Positions 22,172-33,869 of a stretch of 64,000 nt of DNA are shown piece by piece. The stretch's first letter is position 1. Every line of letters begins with the position of its first letter. The position numbers and the translations under genes were made by a program. Source of the DNA: Cubamyces lactineus (lineage: Eukaryota; Basidiomycota; Agaricomycetes; Polyporales; Polyporaceae); assembly GCA_022376465.1 (NCBI GenBank), contig JACDTU010000004.1, positions 434,001 through 498,000 of the forward strand, read 5' to 3'. The notes below the pieces were generated by a model. It was not told where the DNA came from, ran no database searches, and saw nothing but the letters and a program-made list of their open reading frames with translations.

Positions 22172-25100
22172 ATGTCCACCTGGGGCATCGGCGACCATCA
22201 CGACTCCGACGAGGTCCACACTCTGAAGGAACAGCTCCGTACCAAAGGTCTGCAGCTACAAATGCTGGTGGGTCACAACAAGTTTCGCTGACGACCACCT
22301 ACAATAGATGCTGCGCACGCAACACTACACGGCCAACTGTTGAAGAAAGAGGCAGAGCTCGATGACGTGAAGGCGTCTCTGAATGACGTCCTCGATAAGG
22401 TGTGTCTTACAGCTAGCCACACTCTGCCTTTGCGTGATGGAGAGGTCTTGCTACATGTCAGCTACGTCGAGAAGCCGACCGCGTCATTCAGTTGGACTGC
22501 GACCTCAAACGACGTAATGAAGAACTTGCCAACGAACGCCTTACACGACAGAATGCTGAAGTCGCACTTACCGCCGCCCATCGTAAGCTCAAGGACTCCG
22601 AACAGTCCGCTCTAGAGCTCCAATCCACAATCGACACACTATCCTCTCAATCAAACTCGACGTTGGCAGGACGCTCGAAGCTTGAGCAGGATAACGCATC
22701 CCTGCAAGCTCGTGTGAGGGCTTTGGAGAGGGAACTACAAAGCAAGACGCACGCCGAAGAACTCGCTCTTCGCCAAAGTCAGTCAGCCTCTGGGCGCAAT
22801 CGACGGCGTTCATCCTCAGAGTCCTCCTTCCGTGTTCCTGTTCTGGAGAAGCAACTGACGGACTTGCGTGCCGCCTCGGACCAGCAAGCCGCAGAACTCC
22901 AGAAGACAACAGAGCAGCTGACGCGCACGAGGGATGCTCTTGTTCAACTGCAGAACGAGAAGACGGCAGCTGAGAAGCGATTGCGGCGAGAGCTGGAGGA
23001 GGTGCGTGCTACACTGGACGATCGAGAGGAAGATCTCCGTATGCTTCGGAACGCTCAGGATGGGGCGGACATGGCTGCACGAGAGGCCGATCTTCTGGAA
23101 AGGTTAGAAGAAGAGGAGAAGCGGGTAGCAGCACTGGAGAACGAGCTTGCACGCTCGACTGGTAGCCGTAAGCGAGACCTAGCAATGCTACAAGACGAGT
23201 TGGATCGAACGACGAGGCTACTGGAAGATGCGACTAAAAGGGCCTCGGAAGCCGAGGACAGGCTGGCGGAGCTTGCTCAGGAGAAGGAGAAGGCCTTGGA
23301 TGAGCGCGATCGTCTCGAACAGGAACGCACGCGTTTGGCTGAAGATCTCCAAGTAGCTAACTCAAGAGCGAGGTATGTGGAAGACCGTGTATCCGCAAGG
23401 AGAGTTTTGCTCACTCATCTCCGTAAGCGGGCCCGAGTGCCACACTGTAGGCCCCTCTGGACAAGCACCGTCTGGCAAGACACCGGATGAAGCCACAGTG
23501 GCTATGATGGAGAAACTGCTCAACACCATCGAGCGCCTCCGTGGCGAGCGCGACGGCCTTCGTCGCGACCTTGAGTTCCTGAACGCGGAGAACAGGTTCG
23601 CGGTGCAGTCCTTGGAGGCGAAGCTAGTAGCTGCGACGTCCGCTCCTACGACCCCGGCTACGGACCTTGCCGAGATCAACATGCTGCGCGGCCATGTCCA
23701 AGCGTACCAGGAACAAACCCAACGTTCGGCTCAGGCTGTAGTTGCTCTCGCTATTGTTGCCCAACACCAAAGCGAGGATGGGCAGGGCGACAGCCAGCGC
23801 ATACAGAAACTCTCTCAAGAGCTCTCGCACGTGCATGAACATCTGCAGCGTGCGCAGCAGGATGTCCAACAAAGACAGGACGTTATCAACGAGCTTGAGC
23901 ACAGGCTATCATCGACTACTGAAGCGCTGCACGCTACTGAGTCTCAGGTCGCAGGTCTACGCTCTACAATTCAGCGTCTGGAAAACGAACTTTCCAGTGA
24001 ACGCACGGCTCACGTGGAAACGGGTGCTGCTCTCGCGGACGCGGAAGGGAAGCTGTGCGCTGCCAACCTCGCCCTGACCGACGCGGAGGCTGGTCGTGAC
24101 GCGCTTACTCTGGAAAAGACCCACCTTCAGCAAGACCTCGAAGCCGCCCGTCAAGAGCTCGCCGATGCGGACGAACGTCACACGCAGCAGCTGAATGCAA
24201 TTTCGTCGAAACAGCCCGCGACAGGCGTGCAGGCCGCCCTCCGTGCTCAAATCCAGGAGCTCGAGGCGCGTGTTGAGCGTCGGACTGCGCAGATCGGGAT
24301 GCATCAGCACGACATTGCTCGCCTGGAGATGAACCTCAAGCTGCAGGAGGAACGGATCGCAGAGATGACGGCGGAGATGGACGTCGTTCAGGGCGAGAAG
24401 GATGCCATGTTGGAGGACTGCCGGACGACCCGCGATCAGCGCGACGAGGCGCTGCGCAGGTGCGATGAACTTGAGGAGGCGTTGGAGGCGGTCGAGCAGG
24501 CACGCGAAACGGAAGTCGAGGAGTTGGTCCATATCACCTTCGACGCGATGGCTGGGAAGCGGAACGCCGACCTGCAGTCGAAACACGGAAGGTCTGCTCG
24601 TCTGGCCGAGTTTGCCCGCTTGGAGGAACGCATGCATGCCGCGGAGAGCCAGAAGGATGCGTTCGCCGCCCAAGTCTCTGCACTCTCTGAGGAACGCGAG
24701 CGATTGGCACAGGCACTGGATGAGCGTACCCGCGCCTATGACGAACTCAAGGAATCACACGTCGGTGTACAGGCGGAGGCAGAGAGCACACGTGCGGAGC
24801 TTTCGCTCCTCCAAGCCCAACTGAACGAGGTGTCTATGGCTGTCCGTGCCTCCGAGGACGCGAAAGCCGCGGCCGAGTCCGAGGCCGCTTCCTTACGTAG
24901 CGACTTGGCGTTCAAGGAGGCAGAACTCGAGACCCTCCATGACCAGCTTACTGCCCTACGGGATAGTCACGCAGACCGGCAGTCTATCGAAGCTACCATC
25001 TTCGCGCAGGAGAAGGCGGATCTCGAGACCCAACTCCAGGACGCCAAGGCGTCGCTCGCCGACCTCGAGACCCGTCATCAGGAAACCATCGCTGAACTCA

Positions 25101-27456
25101 AACGAGTGGATGAGGAGCTCAAGCGTGCGGAAGATGCGCTCACCTCCCAGTTGTCGGAGAGCGCCGTCCGCTCGGAGTCGGAAGAGCGCCTTCGCAGCGA
25201 GCTCTCCCAGGTCAAGAAGCATCATGAAGAGGAAGTCGCTTCGCTTCAAGACCAGCTGAAGACTATTTCGGAGGAGCTCGAGGAGGTTTCTCGCCTCCGT
25301 GGTGAGGCTGATGCGTCGCGCAGGACCGCTGAAGAGGAGCTTGCACAGACGAAGCAACAGCTCGAAGCTCGTTTGGCGGAGGCTGGCGACTCACTGAACA
25401 CCGCGAGCCGCCTTGAAGCCGAGCTTGAGCAGCTGAAGGCGGCCCACGAGGGCGAGATGCAATCACTTCGGGGCTGTCTTGATGATGCTACGGCGGAGCT
25501 TGGCCAGGTCACTCAGCGCCGAGACGAGCTGGAGGCTCTCCACGACCAGGCCATGCACCAATGCGAGGAGCTCACACAAGAGGTCGCTGATACTCGCGAG
25601 AAGTTGGCCGCTCTCGAGAAAGAGCTCGAGACTCTGCGCGAAGCCCACGCTGCCGAGCTCGAAGACCTCGAAAAGCGCCTCGCCGATACCACGGAGGAGT
25701 TGTGCAGTCTTCGCGACTCGCAGAGCGACACGGCCACCGAGCAGAGGGAGAAGATGGACGAGCTCACCAACACCATCACAGAACTCGAAGGGCGCATCGT
25801 TGTGCTCACCAAGGAGACCGACGAGTGTCGCGGAGAGCTCGAGGACGAGAAGGCAGCACACTCTCGGACAAGAGAGTCCAGCACTGCCGAGCTGCGCGAA
25901 GTCATGGCCCAACGTGACGAGCTCGAGGCTGCGCTGGCGGAGGCTGAGAAGGACCTCCCTGCTGTGCGCGCCCAGCTCGAACATGCGGAGTCGTCACTGG
26001 CCCGGGCCGAAGAGGAGAAGCTCAACCTTCAATACCAGGTCACCAACCTAGAGGCGGAGGTCCAGCGGTCGAAATCGCTGCAGCGCCATTTGGAGAGCCA
26101 GGCTGCGGAGGGGTAAGTGCAATGTACTCAGGTGTTTGCTGCATTGTGACTGACTATACACATAGCGAGCGCCATGTCTCTACACTCAAGGCCGAGCTCG
26201 AGGACCTCCGCACAAAGTGTACCGCACTTGACAAGTTGGCCAAGACTACGGAGGCGAACCTGGCGATGCAGACAATCCAACACGAGCAGGCTGTCGCGTC
26301 ACTGAAGCGAGAGCTCAACGCCCTCCGCTCTCAGCCGAGGCTTGAGGACGAAATCTCCGAGCTGAAGGAGAAGAACGCGGAGATGGAAGAGCTTCTGCGA
26401 GCGAAGTGCTTAGAGATTGAAGAGAACGACGATCGCTTCATCGAGTACGTTCATATCTACTTCATAGTAGTGAGGCGCTTGTGCTGACAGGACCGCAGGA
26501 TGCTGAAGGAGAAGAAGAAGCTCAACAGCAAGATCGACAACTTGACTCGTAAAGTGCAGAACCTGCAGAACAAGCTGAATGCGGCGAAAGAGGATGCAGC
26601 CAAAGCTCCAGAGGCTGCTCCCGCATCAGCGCCCGTTGCTGCCCCTGCACCGAAGCAGACGATGACTTTCTCTCCGCCGCCGTTGGCTCCTGCACCCGTC
26701 CTCTCGCAACCACTCTCCTCATCCTCCTCATCCCGTCCTCTGTCTCGCCCACGAGTCGTGACAGCACCTGCACCCTCCTCCCCGAAATCTGCATACCATC
26801 ATCAACCACCGCCGATGCCCACCTTCCGACCGAAGACGCCAGAGTCGCGACCGCGTATGGCGTCCGGTCCCTCATCTCTTTCTCGCCCCAAGACACCTGA
26901 CTCACGCATTCCTCCCATGCCTGTCTTCAAGGCGCGTACGCCAGAAAGACACCGTGCCCCTACTGCCCCGAGCCATACTCAGAACCATCCCAAGCCTATG
27001 CCGGAGTCCTCTTCGTCATCATCCGTTGTGGGCGTGAAGAGGCGAGCCCCAGATGACTTTGATGACTGCGGCTCTCTCCCTCCACAGCCCTTCACCGCAG
27101 ACAGCGCGCCCGGTGCACCGATACCCGCGCAGCCTACGACACCACGCCTTCGCAAGGCTCTGCAGTCAATGCGGACAGGCTTCACACCCGTGCGACACCA
27201 CCTTGGCCGTGCAGGCTCGACGTCCCCTTCACGAAGAGCGACGACAGGGTCCAGTAGCGCTGCGCCCATACCTCCAACCATCTCCGACGTCACGAACAGC
27301 CCTCGAGCATCGTCACATGGGGAGAACCGGGCGGCGGCAGCAGCGGTGGCTGAGAAGAAGGGTGGGTGGCTAGGGAGACTGAAGTCCGGCCCCTCACAGC
27401 CCCGCGCCCCACTATCCTCACGACCACCTCTATTCGACCCACCGGGGATGCGATAA
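22172..27456 (+). CDS. Very large coiled-coil protein with basic Pro/Ser-rich tail
   Basis: About 1,650 aa in seven or so exons. After a short N terminus (MSTWGIGDHHDSDEVHTLKE) nearly the whole protein is heptad-repeat coiled coil, rich in Glu, Leu, Arg, Gln and Ala. Introns at about 22272, 22399, 23372, 26115 and 26443 restore the frame (for example NSRA joined to SGPECHTVG). The last 300 residues change to a Pro/Ser-rich basic region with TPRLRKALQSMRTGFTPVRH and a final KKGGWLGRLKSG. This shape is typical of scaffold, golgin-like, spindle-pole or septation proteins, but I recognise no head or motor domain, so no function is assigned. Codon use is GC-rich and even, consistent with a well-expressed native gene. 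An in-frame upstream ATG at 22079 is an alternative start. Confidence 0.82.
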
Positions 27457-27742
27457 TGGCCCCCGCTTCCCGCTCTGTTTCTCGTTCGTCGTTTGTCGTT
27501 CGTGATTGATGATGGACTTGCCGCACGTTATCTCACAGCACCATGTACCGCTAGCCATTCATTTCGTATGTTTATTACTCGCCCGCCGTCGTGTTATCGC
27601 AATCGCATCTCCGTTCTTAATCTCCCGATTTCTGCAGCACTGCGTTCGCATTCGCTTCTGTACACTTAGATTACATCGTCCGCCGGTATGTATACAAGGC
27701 TATCGTGTTCGCCCACAGCGCATACGTCCAACAACGTCCTCG

Positions 27743-29587
27743 TCAAGCGCCGTTGGGGTTGACGCGCGAGTTTACCAGTTCGCCGACCTCCTCGGCCGCG
27801 CCCCATGACATCTGGTAGCCCGCAGGACTGACAAAAGAAGGCCATGTCAGCAAAACACGCTACGCAACCTGCGCCCACCGAATCACCCACTCACCCGAAA
27901 CCATACGCATGCACGACCAGCACCGTGCCCTTCTCGCCCTCCGGCTCGTCCGTCAGCCACCGGCTCTTCACTGGCACGTCGAGTGTCTCTGCCTCGACGC
28001 GGGGCCCGCCGCGGCGCGCAGGGCGGAGGCCGACGTTGTGCCGGAGGATGCGCGTCGCGGGGTCGCGGATCGCGGGCGCGAGCGCGGCGCAGCGCGCGAG
28101 GATGCCCTCAGCGTCTGCGGCGCTGAAGGACGTGTCCCAGTCATCCTTTTGGTACTTGCCCCCGAGGATCGTCGTGAAGCGGCCGTCGCGGGAGGGGTGC
28201 GGGCGCGGGATGATGTACGTCGCGTTGCCGTCTTCCGCGTTTGCTGTGGGAGGCGAGGCGCGGTGAGGTGAGGTAGGGTGAGGTTAGCGGGGACGGTGGC
28301 GGTGACGCAGTGAGGGAACGTACTGAGCTCGGTGCACATGAATTCGTGCACCTTGGGGTTGTCGATGACGATGGTCTGCCCGCGGATGGGATACACATCC
28401 TTGTCCTCCAGACCGATCAACGATCTCGCGCCTGACAACCATGCCCATCAGCTCAGCCTCCCCTCAGCGCGCGCGGACGGTCCGCGAGGGGGCGAACGCA
28501 CCGAGACCAGTCGCGTTGACAAGGACGCCGTTGGGCCCCGCGAGCGCAGCGGCCTCGCCGAGGGTGACGACGCGCTTGCGGACGAACTCGACGCCGCGCG
28601 CGACGAGCTCTGCCTTGAGCCAGGGGAGGTACGCGTCCGGGCACACGGACACGGTCTGGAAGCCGACGCCGGCCTTCATGCTCGCGGGGATCTCGTCCGG
28701 GCCCAGGATCCGGAACTGACAGCGACCATCCGGGTCAGGCGTGCACACTCACAAGGGGCGCAGGAACGGCGTGCGACGACGGGAGGGAAGAGAGACGTAC
28801 ATCGCGGACGAGGGTCTTGTACCACAAGTTGTTCAAGTCCGTCCCTTCCTCGTAGAAGACCCTGGACGGAGATGCCTGGCACGACGTGCCGGGTGGGTTT
28901 GCGTCAGCCTTGGCGGTCACCGCAGCAGCAAGTTTTCGGACGTGAAGGCAGTGCCGGACTTACGATGGCCAGCCCGGTGGGTATCATGTCCCAGAACTTG
29001 TCACTGTGAGGCACAGATGTGCAAAGTCGCGGGCGTCAGCAATAGGTGCCGCAGCCGTTTGAACAGGCGTTCCGCGGCTCATCTGAGCGGCGGCACACGC
29101 GCAGAGGGGCACGTACTAGGTCGTCTTCTCCCATTTGTAGATCCGTTCATTGTAGGTGCCCATTGGGGACCAATTCGCACCCTGCACAGGCGGCCGATCG
29201 TGAGTACGCATATGAGGCAACAGCGCTTCGTAGCCTAGAAACACGCTGCTACGAGACGGGACAGACTAGCAGCCGTGCAGTAGCAGCATGCCCTCCGCGC
29301 TTCCCTATCAGGATAGACGCACTATCGACGCCGCTGTGTCGGTCCACTAGTCTGCCCCGACGCTGATCAGCGCAGGTGAGATGAATGCAAGAGCGTACCG
29401 CCCATGGGGATGCGAAGGCCTGCGAGTCGAGGTCTTCTGGCATGTCCCTCGCCACGATCTTGATCTTGTAGCGTGCATCCCTGGAGAGGACGTGGGCGAC
29501 GGTGAGACCGATCACGCCAGCGCCCAGGACGACTACTTGTGTCTGGGTAGCAGCATTCTTCTGCGACGCGTTAGTAGAGTCAGACAT
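27743..29587 (-). CDS. D-amino-acid oxidase (FAD-dependent)
   Basis: This is a flavoprotein that oxidises D-amino acids to imino acids and hydrogen peroxide. The N-terminal dinucleotide-binding motif is [20 protein letters not shown]. Later exons give [93 protein letters not shown] and [20 protein letters not shown]. The C-terminal exons carry [19 protein letters not shown] with the substrate-binding Arg region, and [16 protein letters not shown]. The C terminus is VNPNGA, so a PTS1-type peroxisomal signal (SKL-like) is missing, unusual for a fungal DAO; a cytosolic enzyme or a missed last exon are both possible. A longer in-frame start at 29629 exists. Confidence 0.85.
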
Positions 29588-29639
29588 GGTGCGCTGAATG
29601 GTGTCCTCGAAGATGTTGGGAAGGCGCAAAGAAGGAGGA

Positions 29640-30378
29640 GGTTCTGAGCATGGGTGAGTGGTGCGGAGGCCCGCCCCCGCTGGGATAGCTGACTAGGGCC
29701 GAGTCATGTTCCCGTGCAAGTCTAGACGATCGACGCAATATATCGATCATTCTTGCTCAAGAACGTCATGGATATAAGTGTGAATTGCCGTTAGTTCCGC
29801 GCGAAATATCGAACGTCGTGCACAGGGCCGGCATCTAGAGCTGTACGAGATGGGACATCTGCGACGCTGATCCAGACGCAGATGGCCAGAATCCGAAGCA
29901 GTGAGCGCTGGAGAGGGCAGGAAGCCGGATCGAGGTGACATTGAGGGCCTGAAATCCAGCACAGCCACCCACTCACTAGGCTGAGGCTGCCCGCAATTGG
30001 AGATCTCCCACACACCGGCTACTGCCCAGATGACACGGGGCGGGGACCGGAGGATGATGCACGCAAATTTGGGCAGTTCTAGCTTGTCAAGTGTGGCCGC
30101 GGACGGGGATGGAAGATTGGGAAGATGGGGTGGCCAAAGCGGGTGGGCTCAGCGGAGGAGTCGCGTAGGATGCGCGTTCCCACTCGCTCCAAAACGAACT
30201 GCACCAGACACTCACACAGGGACTGCTCCCGGCACCCTGGCCCCAGCGCCCGCTGCGAAGATACCCCATTCCTCCGTTGCTATAAGACCGTCTCCGGCTG
30301 CTCGCCCGCATATCCTCCCTCCGCGGACGATCCACGATTCCGCCCTAGTAGGCCCTGCCCTGCCACCACGCCGCTCCC
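29640..30378. other. Intergenic, no gene seen
   Basis: This is the divergent interval between the oxidase gene (minus) and the small Pro/Ser-rich ORF (plus). Open frames on the minus strand (29747-30013, 30087-30335) have no recognisable content. It presumably contains both promoters. Confidence 0.4.
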
Positions 30379-30873
30379 ATGCCCCGCTCCGCAAGCCCTT
30401 CAGAGCTCTCTCCTCTTGAACGCACCGCTCTTTGGGTCCAAGCGCAGGCTCAGCAGTCCTACGACCAGCCGCGGCCGTCCACGCCCACCAGGTCCTCCAT
30501 CCAGACATCCTCCTCATACCGCACAACATCCTCTGAGGAGAGCTACTTGAAGTCGCCTGTGGCACCGCCCCTGATCTCTCCATACGCCATGCCGGCCGCG
30601 AGCCTCACACAACGACCGCGCTACGACTCCCGGTCGCGGAGAGCGAGTCTGCCTTTCCCTCAGAGCCCACCAGGCTCGGGATATCCTGTACCGCTGGAAG
30701 TAGCATCTCCACGCCGACCGGAGGCTGAAGACAAAAAGGTGAGCAACGGAAGAAGCTTCTCGTCGTCGCGTCCATCGGGATACAAGCCCATTCGCGCAGA
30801 TACCGAGACCGTCTCTCCGGAAGCAGAGAAGGCCGTCGCTCATCGAGCAGATAATCACCTTGGGGACGCCTAG
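30379..30873 (+). CDS. Small Ser/Pro-rich hypothetical protein
   Basis: A single-exon frame of 164 codons starts MPRSASPSELSPLERTALWV and is rich in Ser, Pro, Arg and Gln; it looks intrinsically disordered. No signal peptide, membrane segment or known domain is seen. The N-terminal SELSPLERTALWVQAQAQQ stretch is the only part likely to form a helix. The open frame, a start with purines before ATG and moderate codon bias support a real gene, but function cannot be given. Confidence 0.5.
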   Translation: MPRSASPSELSPLERTALWVQAQAQQSYDQPRPSTPTRSSIQTSSSYRTTSSEESYLKSPVAPPLISPYAMPAASLTQRPRYDSRSRRASLPFPQSPPGSGYPVPLEVASPRRPEAEDKKVSNGRSFSSSRPSGYKPIRADTETVSPEAEKAVAHRADNHLGDA

Positions 30874-32105
30874 CCAGCGTCGAAGAGAGGACTCTGGGAA
30901 GAAGGGGCAGACGTGAGCGTAGACATGAGAAGACGATACGTGAACCCTTCTCGGCATCGCAGATATAGCTTTCCAGGAGGGATATTGCAGTATACCACGA
31001 GGCAGATAATCCTGTATATCAAAGGCGGGTTTCTGCGAGGCCTGCTTTGTTGTATGAATACCAGTAGGTTGTAGTGTTCATCGCTGTATTGAGCTTGCGG
31101 GATTGTGTGTATGAGCATTACAGAGACGTACTGAGTGAAGTTGGTGAAAGTGCTAATGCTGCTTCTGAGCGGTGACAAGAGTCCGTCCGGAGTTTGTGCG
31201 GTCCCCGGGTACTCGGACACCCTCACTCATTCGGCGCTCCGTGGGCACTTTGCCCCGAACCTCGACATGGTCGTGGATCAGCCTCTGACAACGCTCGGTG
31301 AGCCAGGCTGCACTCACGGTGAGTGCTCGAAGAGAAATTTCTGCTCGTACTTGGTGTAAGCGGTGGTTGGATCTGCTGCTGGATGCGTCTACCCCGTATC
31401 CTGCAACAGCGCCTACCTATCCTGCAGCAGCGCCTACCTATCCTGCAGCAGCGCCTACCTATCCTGCAGGACGGTACGAGTTCCGCATTGTTTCGGCGTT
31501 GTATCATGAACATACTGCCATGACCAAACTTTCTCCCCGTGTCTAGTAGCAGCTGACGTCGTCTACTCTTCCGCGTGGACGGCTGCGACCGTCCACCGTC
31601 TATCTGTACCTTCTGACCCCAAAGCTCATACCGAATTGCCCTTCTGCTCTCTTTGCCGCCAATATGCAACACTCCCCGGGATCTTCAGCTTACCGTTCTG
31701 GCAAACATACGGCTTTCGGCCCAGTTGCATGCGTGCCTTCGTAGGCTTCTTTGCGGCTCATCTGAACGTCTATCACGCCGCCGGGCTGCACTTTCTGCCA
31801 CTGCACCTTTCGGCTCAGCCTCCGTTCTCACTTTCAGCACTGCTCTTAGCATGTCCCATGGTACAGCATAGATCTCAGCTCTCGATCTCGTGAGAGTCTC
31901 GTGAAAACGCAGAGTCCATCCCGCGAGATAAGTGCATCTAGACGAGCGAACGTGTCTGCCACAAGGCTCGGCGTCCTCGCTCCGTACATATACCACCTGC
32001 GGACATCTCTTGGTACCCCTGGCATACTATCTGCACCATCTTCTGAACCTTCCCGACCCAAACCGGTATTGGCTGGATACCCCCACCCCACCCCCACAAC
32101 TCACT
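30874..32105. other. Intergenic with a short minisatellite, no gene seen
   Basis: This 1.2-kb interval lies between two plus-strand hypothetical genes. Apart from the 21-bp tandem repeat at 31397 and a small perfect hairpin near 31577 (8-bp stem GTGGACGG/CCGTCCAC) nothing stands out. Open frames here (31223-31672 minus, 31636-31893 plus) are unremarkable. Confidence 0.4.
31397..31469 (+). repeat. 21-bp tandem repeat, about 3.5 copies
   Basis: The unit TATCCTGCAGCAGCGCCTACC is repeated three times with one base change in the first copy, followed by half a unit. In one frame it would encode YPAAAPT repeats, but no supported gene uses that frame. Confidence 0.9.
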
Positions 32106-32958
32106 ATGGCCCCTGAGATCCGCTTCAACGCGCTCGGCATCCCTTACCTCGTCGAGTTCGCCAACGTCACCTTCCGCCCGCCCTCGCGGTCCAACTCTCG
32201 GTCCTCCACGCGCTCGTACTCAATACGGCGGGATGCAGACGGACCTCGACCTTCTCGCTCGCTCGCGTCTATGCGACAAGCAGACCCACCCGTCCGGCCT
32301 GCTGGCCACCGCCCCTTCACCATCCGCGACCGCCGCGACACCTCCGAATCCCGGCCCTCGCTCAGCCTGCGCTCCACAGCCAGCCGGAGCACCCTCGACT
32401 CTGACCGGACGCTCGCCGCGACGGCCTCGTCCGAGACCCTCGCCGGCCCGAACGCAGGGTTCGACACGACCGAGGACCACGGGCTGTACATCCGGCTCGC
32501 GTCGCAGCTCGCGCAGCCGCCGAGCAAGCTCTCGGACGAGCGCATCGCGCGGCTCAAGTACCGCATCGCGAAGGCTGTCATGGCCGCTGGCATGGACACC
32601 TCCCCGTCCGCGGAGCTCGGCGACCCGATGGCGGCAGCGGGAGGGGGCGGCAGCGAGGGCGCGCAGGTGCGCGCGTCGATCAGCAGCATCCACTCGGAAG
32701 ACGTTAGGACGCGCGGGATGCCCGGCTCGCTCTTCCGGGGCACGTATGGTCAGGTTATGACCGCGCTGAAGGCGGCCGGGCTCGCGACGGTGCCGTGCAA
32801 GGAGAGCGGCGTGCATAACGGTGAGATATGCGTTCGGACTCGTATCCTTACACGGTCGCTCACACAGCCTGATAGCCACGCGACTCGGCGCACTGTTCGT
32901 GGCCCGTCCCACGGCACAAGGCGGTGTCGAATTCACGAAGCTCACGCTGTGGGCGTAA
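32106..32958 (+). CDS. Hypothetical Ser/Arg-rich protein
   Basis: Exon 1 (32106-32820) begins MAPEIRFNALGIPYLVEFAN and runs through a Ser/Arg-rich disordered stretch to a helical region (LSDERIARLKYRIAKAVMAA), then TYGQVMTALKAAGLATVPCK before a GTGAGA donor. An acceptor TGATAG joins, in frame, a short exon reading ATRLGALFVARPTAQGGVEF and TKLTLWA with stop at 32956-32958. I do not recognise a family. The conserved-looking N-terminal 20 residues and the final helix suggest a real protein, perhaps membrane- or cytoskeleton-associated. The 3' end is the least certain part; a further intron at GTAAGC (32955) is possible. Confidence 0.5.
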
Positions 32959-33323
32959 GCCTGCCGGTCAAGGTGTGTGCACTGCATCGCCCGAGTCTCT
33001 CAGGCGTGCGTTCTAATAATTTTGCTGGCGATGAATGCAGGTGGCGGCCACGCTATATTATTAACTACGTATATTAGAGCCTGCTTGCAGGCTTCACGGC
33101 GCATCCCCGCTACGCACGTGCTGGAAACGTTCCTATGTCGAAGAGCATGAAGAGGCCCTGTTGCATCACTATCGTCGATGTTTGTAGAATATGTCCGCGC
33201 TTGTATGGATAGGACTATGAGGCCATGACTTGAATCATTCACGTCCTTGTGGAGGGCCTTAGCTGTGACTGACGGTGGATTGCTGCGCGCCGCTATATCA
33301 CTGTGTGCAACGACTGATAACAA

Positions 33324-33419
33324 GAACCCTTGGCACAGTGGTAGCGCGTGAGATTCCAGTTGGTGGAGCAATCCGCCGGAGGGTCCTCAAGGTCGTCCGT
33401 TCGATCCGGGCAGGGTTCA
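33324..33419 (+). tRNA. tRNA-Trp-like sequence (CCA) with intron, in SINE copy 2
   Basis: The arms are as in copy 1: acceptor GAACCCT/AGGGTTC, anticodon CCA in loop TTCCAG, and T arm GTCCG-TTCGATC-CGGGC. About 24 nt (33360-33383) after position 37 look like an intron. The T5 terminator is at 33421-33425. This is the better candidate for a working tRNA-Trp gene, since the intron is shorter and the rest is unchanged. Confidence 0.5.
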
Positions 33420-33620
33420 CTTTTTAGATCCCTTTTAGCCGTTCATACAGACCGGGAAATGTCTTCTTTTATCCCTCAATATGTTCTCCGCGTGTGTATG
33501 TATGTACTGCAGCATTTTCCGGTCCTTTTTATGGGTGAGAGCACTGTCATATTGACGATAAGGATGATTTTAAAGGGCCACAGCAGCTGGCCGTATAAGC
33601 GCCCAATAATCTTCCCAGTC
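33324..33620 (+). repeat. SINE-like repeat, copy 2 (tRNA-Trp-like head)
   Basis: This is the second copy of the roughly 300-bp unit seen at 17617-17915. It has a tRNA-like head, a T5 run, then a body ending CCCAGTC at 33620. After the end the sequence repeats CAGGGTTCACTTTT, the same string found at the 3' end of the head, which may be part of a second, lost unit. Body and head match copy 1 closely while the flanks do not. Confidence 0.7.
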
Positions 33621-33869
33621 CAGGGTTCACTTTTCTCCTCAATTCGCATTCTTTCGTCGCAATCAAGACCCAAATTACAACATCCGCTGTTTATGAGACA
33701 GCGAAGCATCCTACTCAAGGCGAGGTATTGGTGGTTAGGCTGAGCGCATTTCTAGCACTGGTATACATGCCTGAGGCGACGAGAAGGACTGTGTCTGCGA
33801 TGTGTTGCGGAGGGCCGACGAGTAACTTGCTCATATAGTGATGGTAATTGTGTTCTGTGAGAGCCACTG

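Noticed and set aside
23957..26025. Several long minus-strand frames inside the coiled-coil gene
   Set aside because: They mirror the heptad repeats of the plus-strand gene (Leu/Ser-rich reverse reading) and have no independent support.
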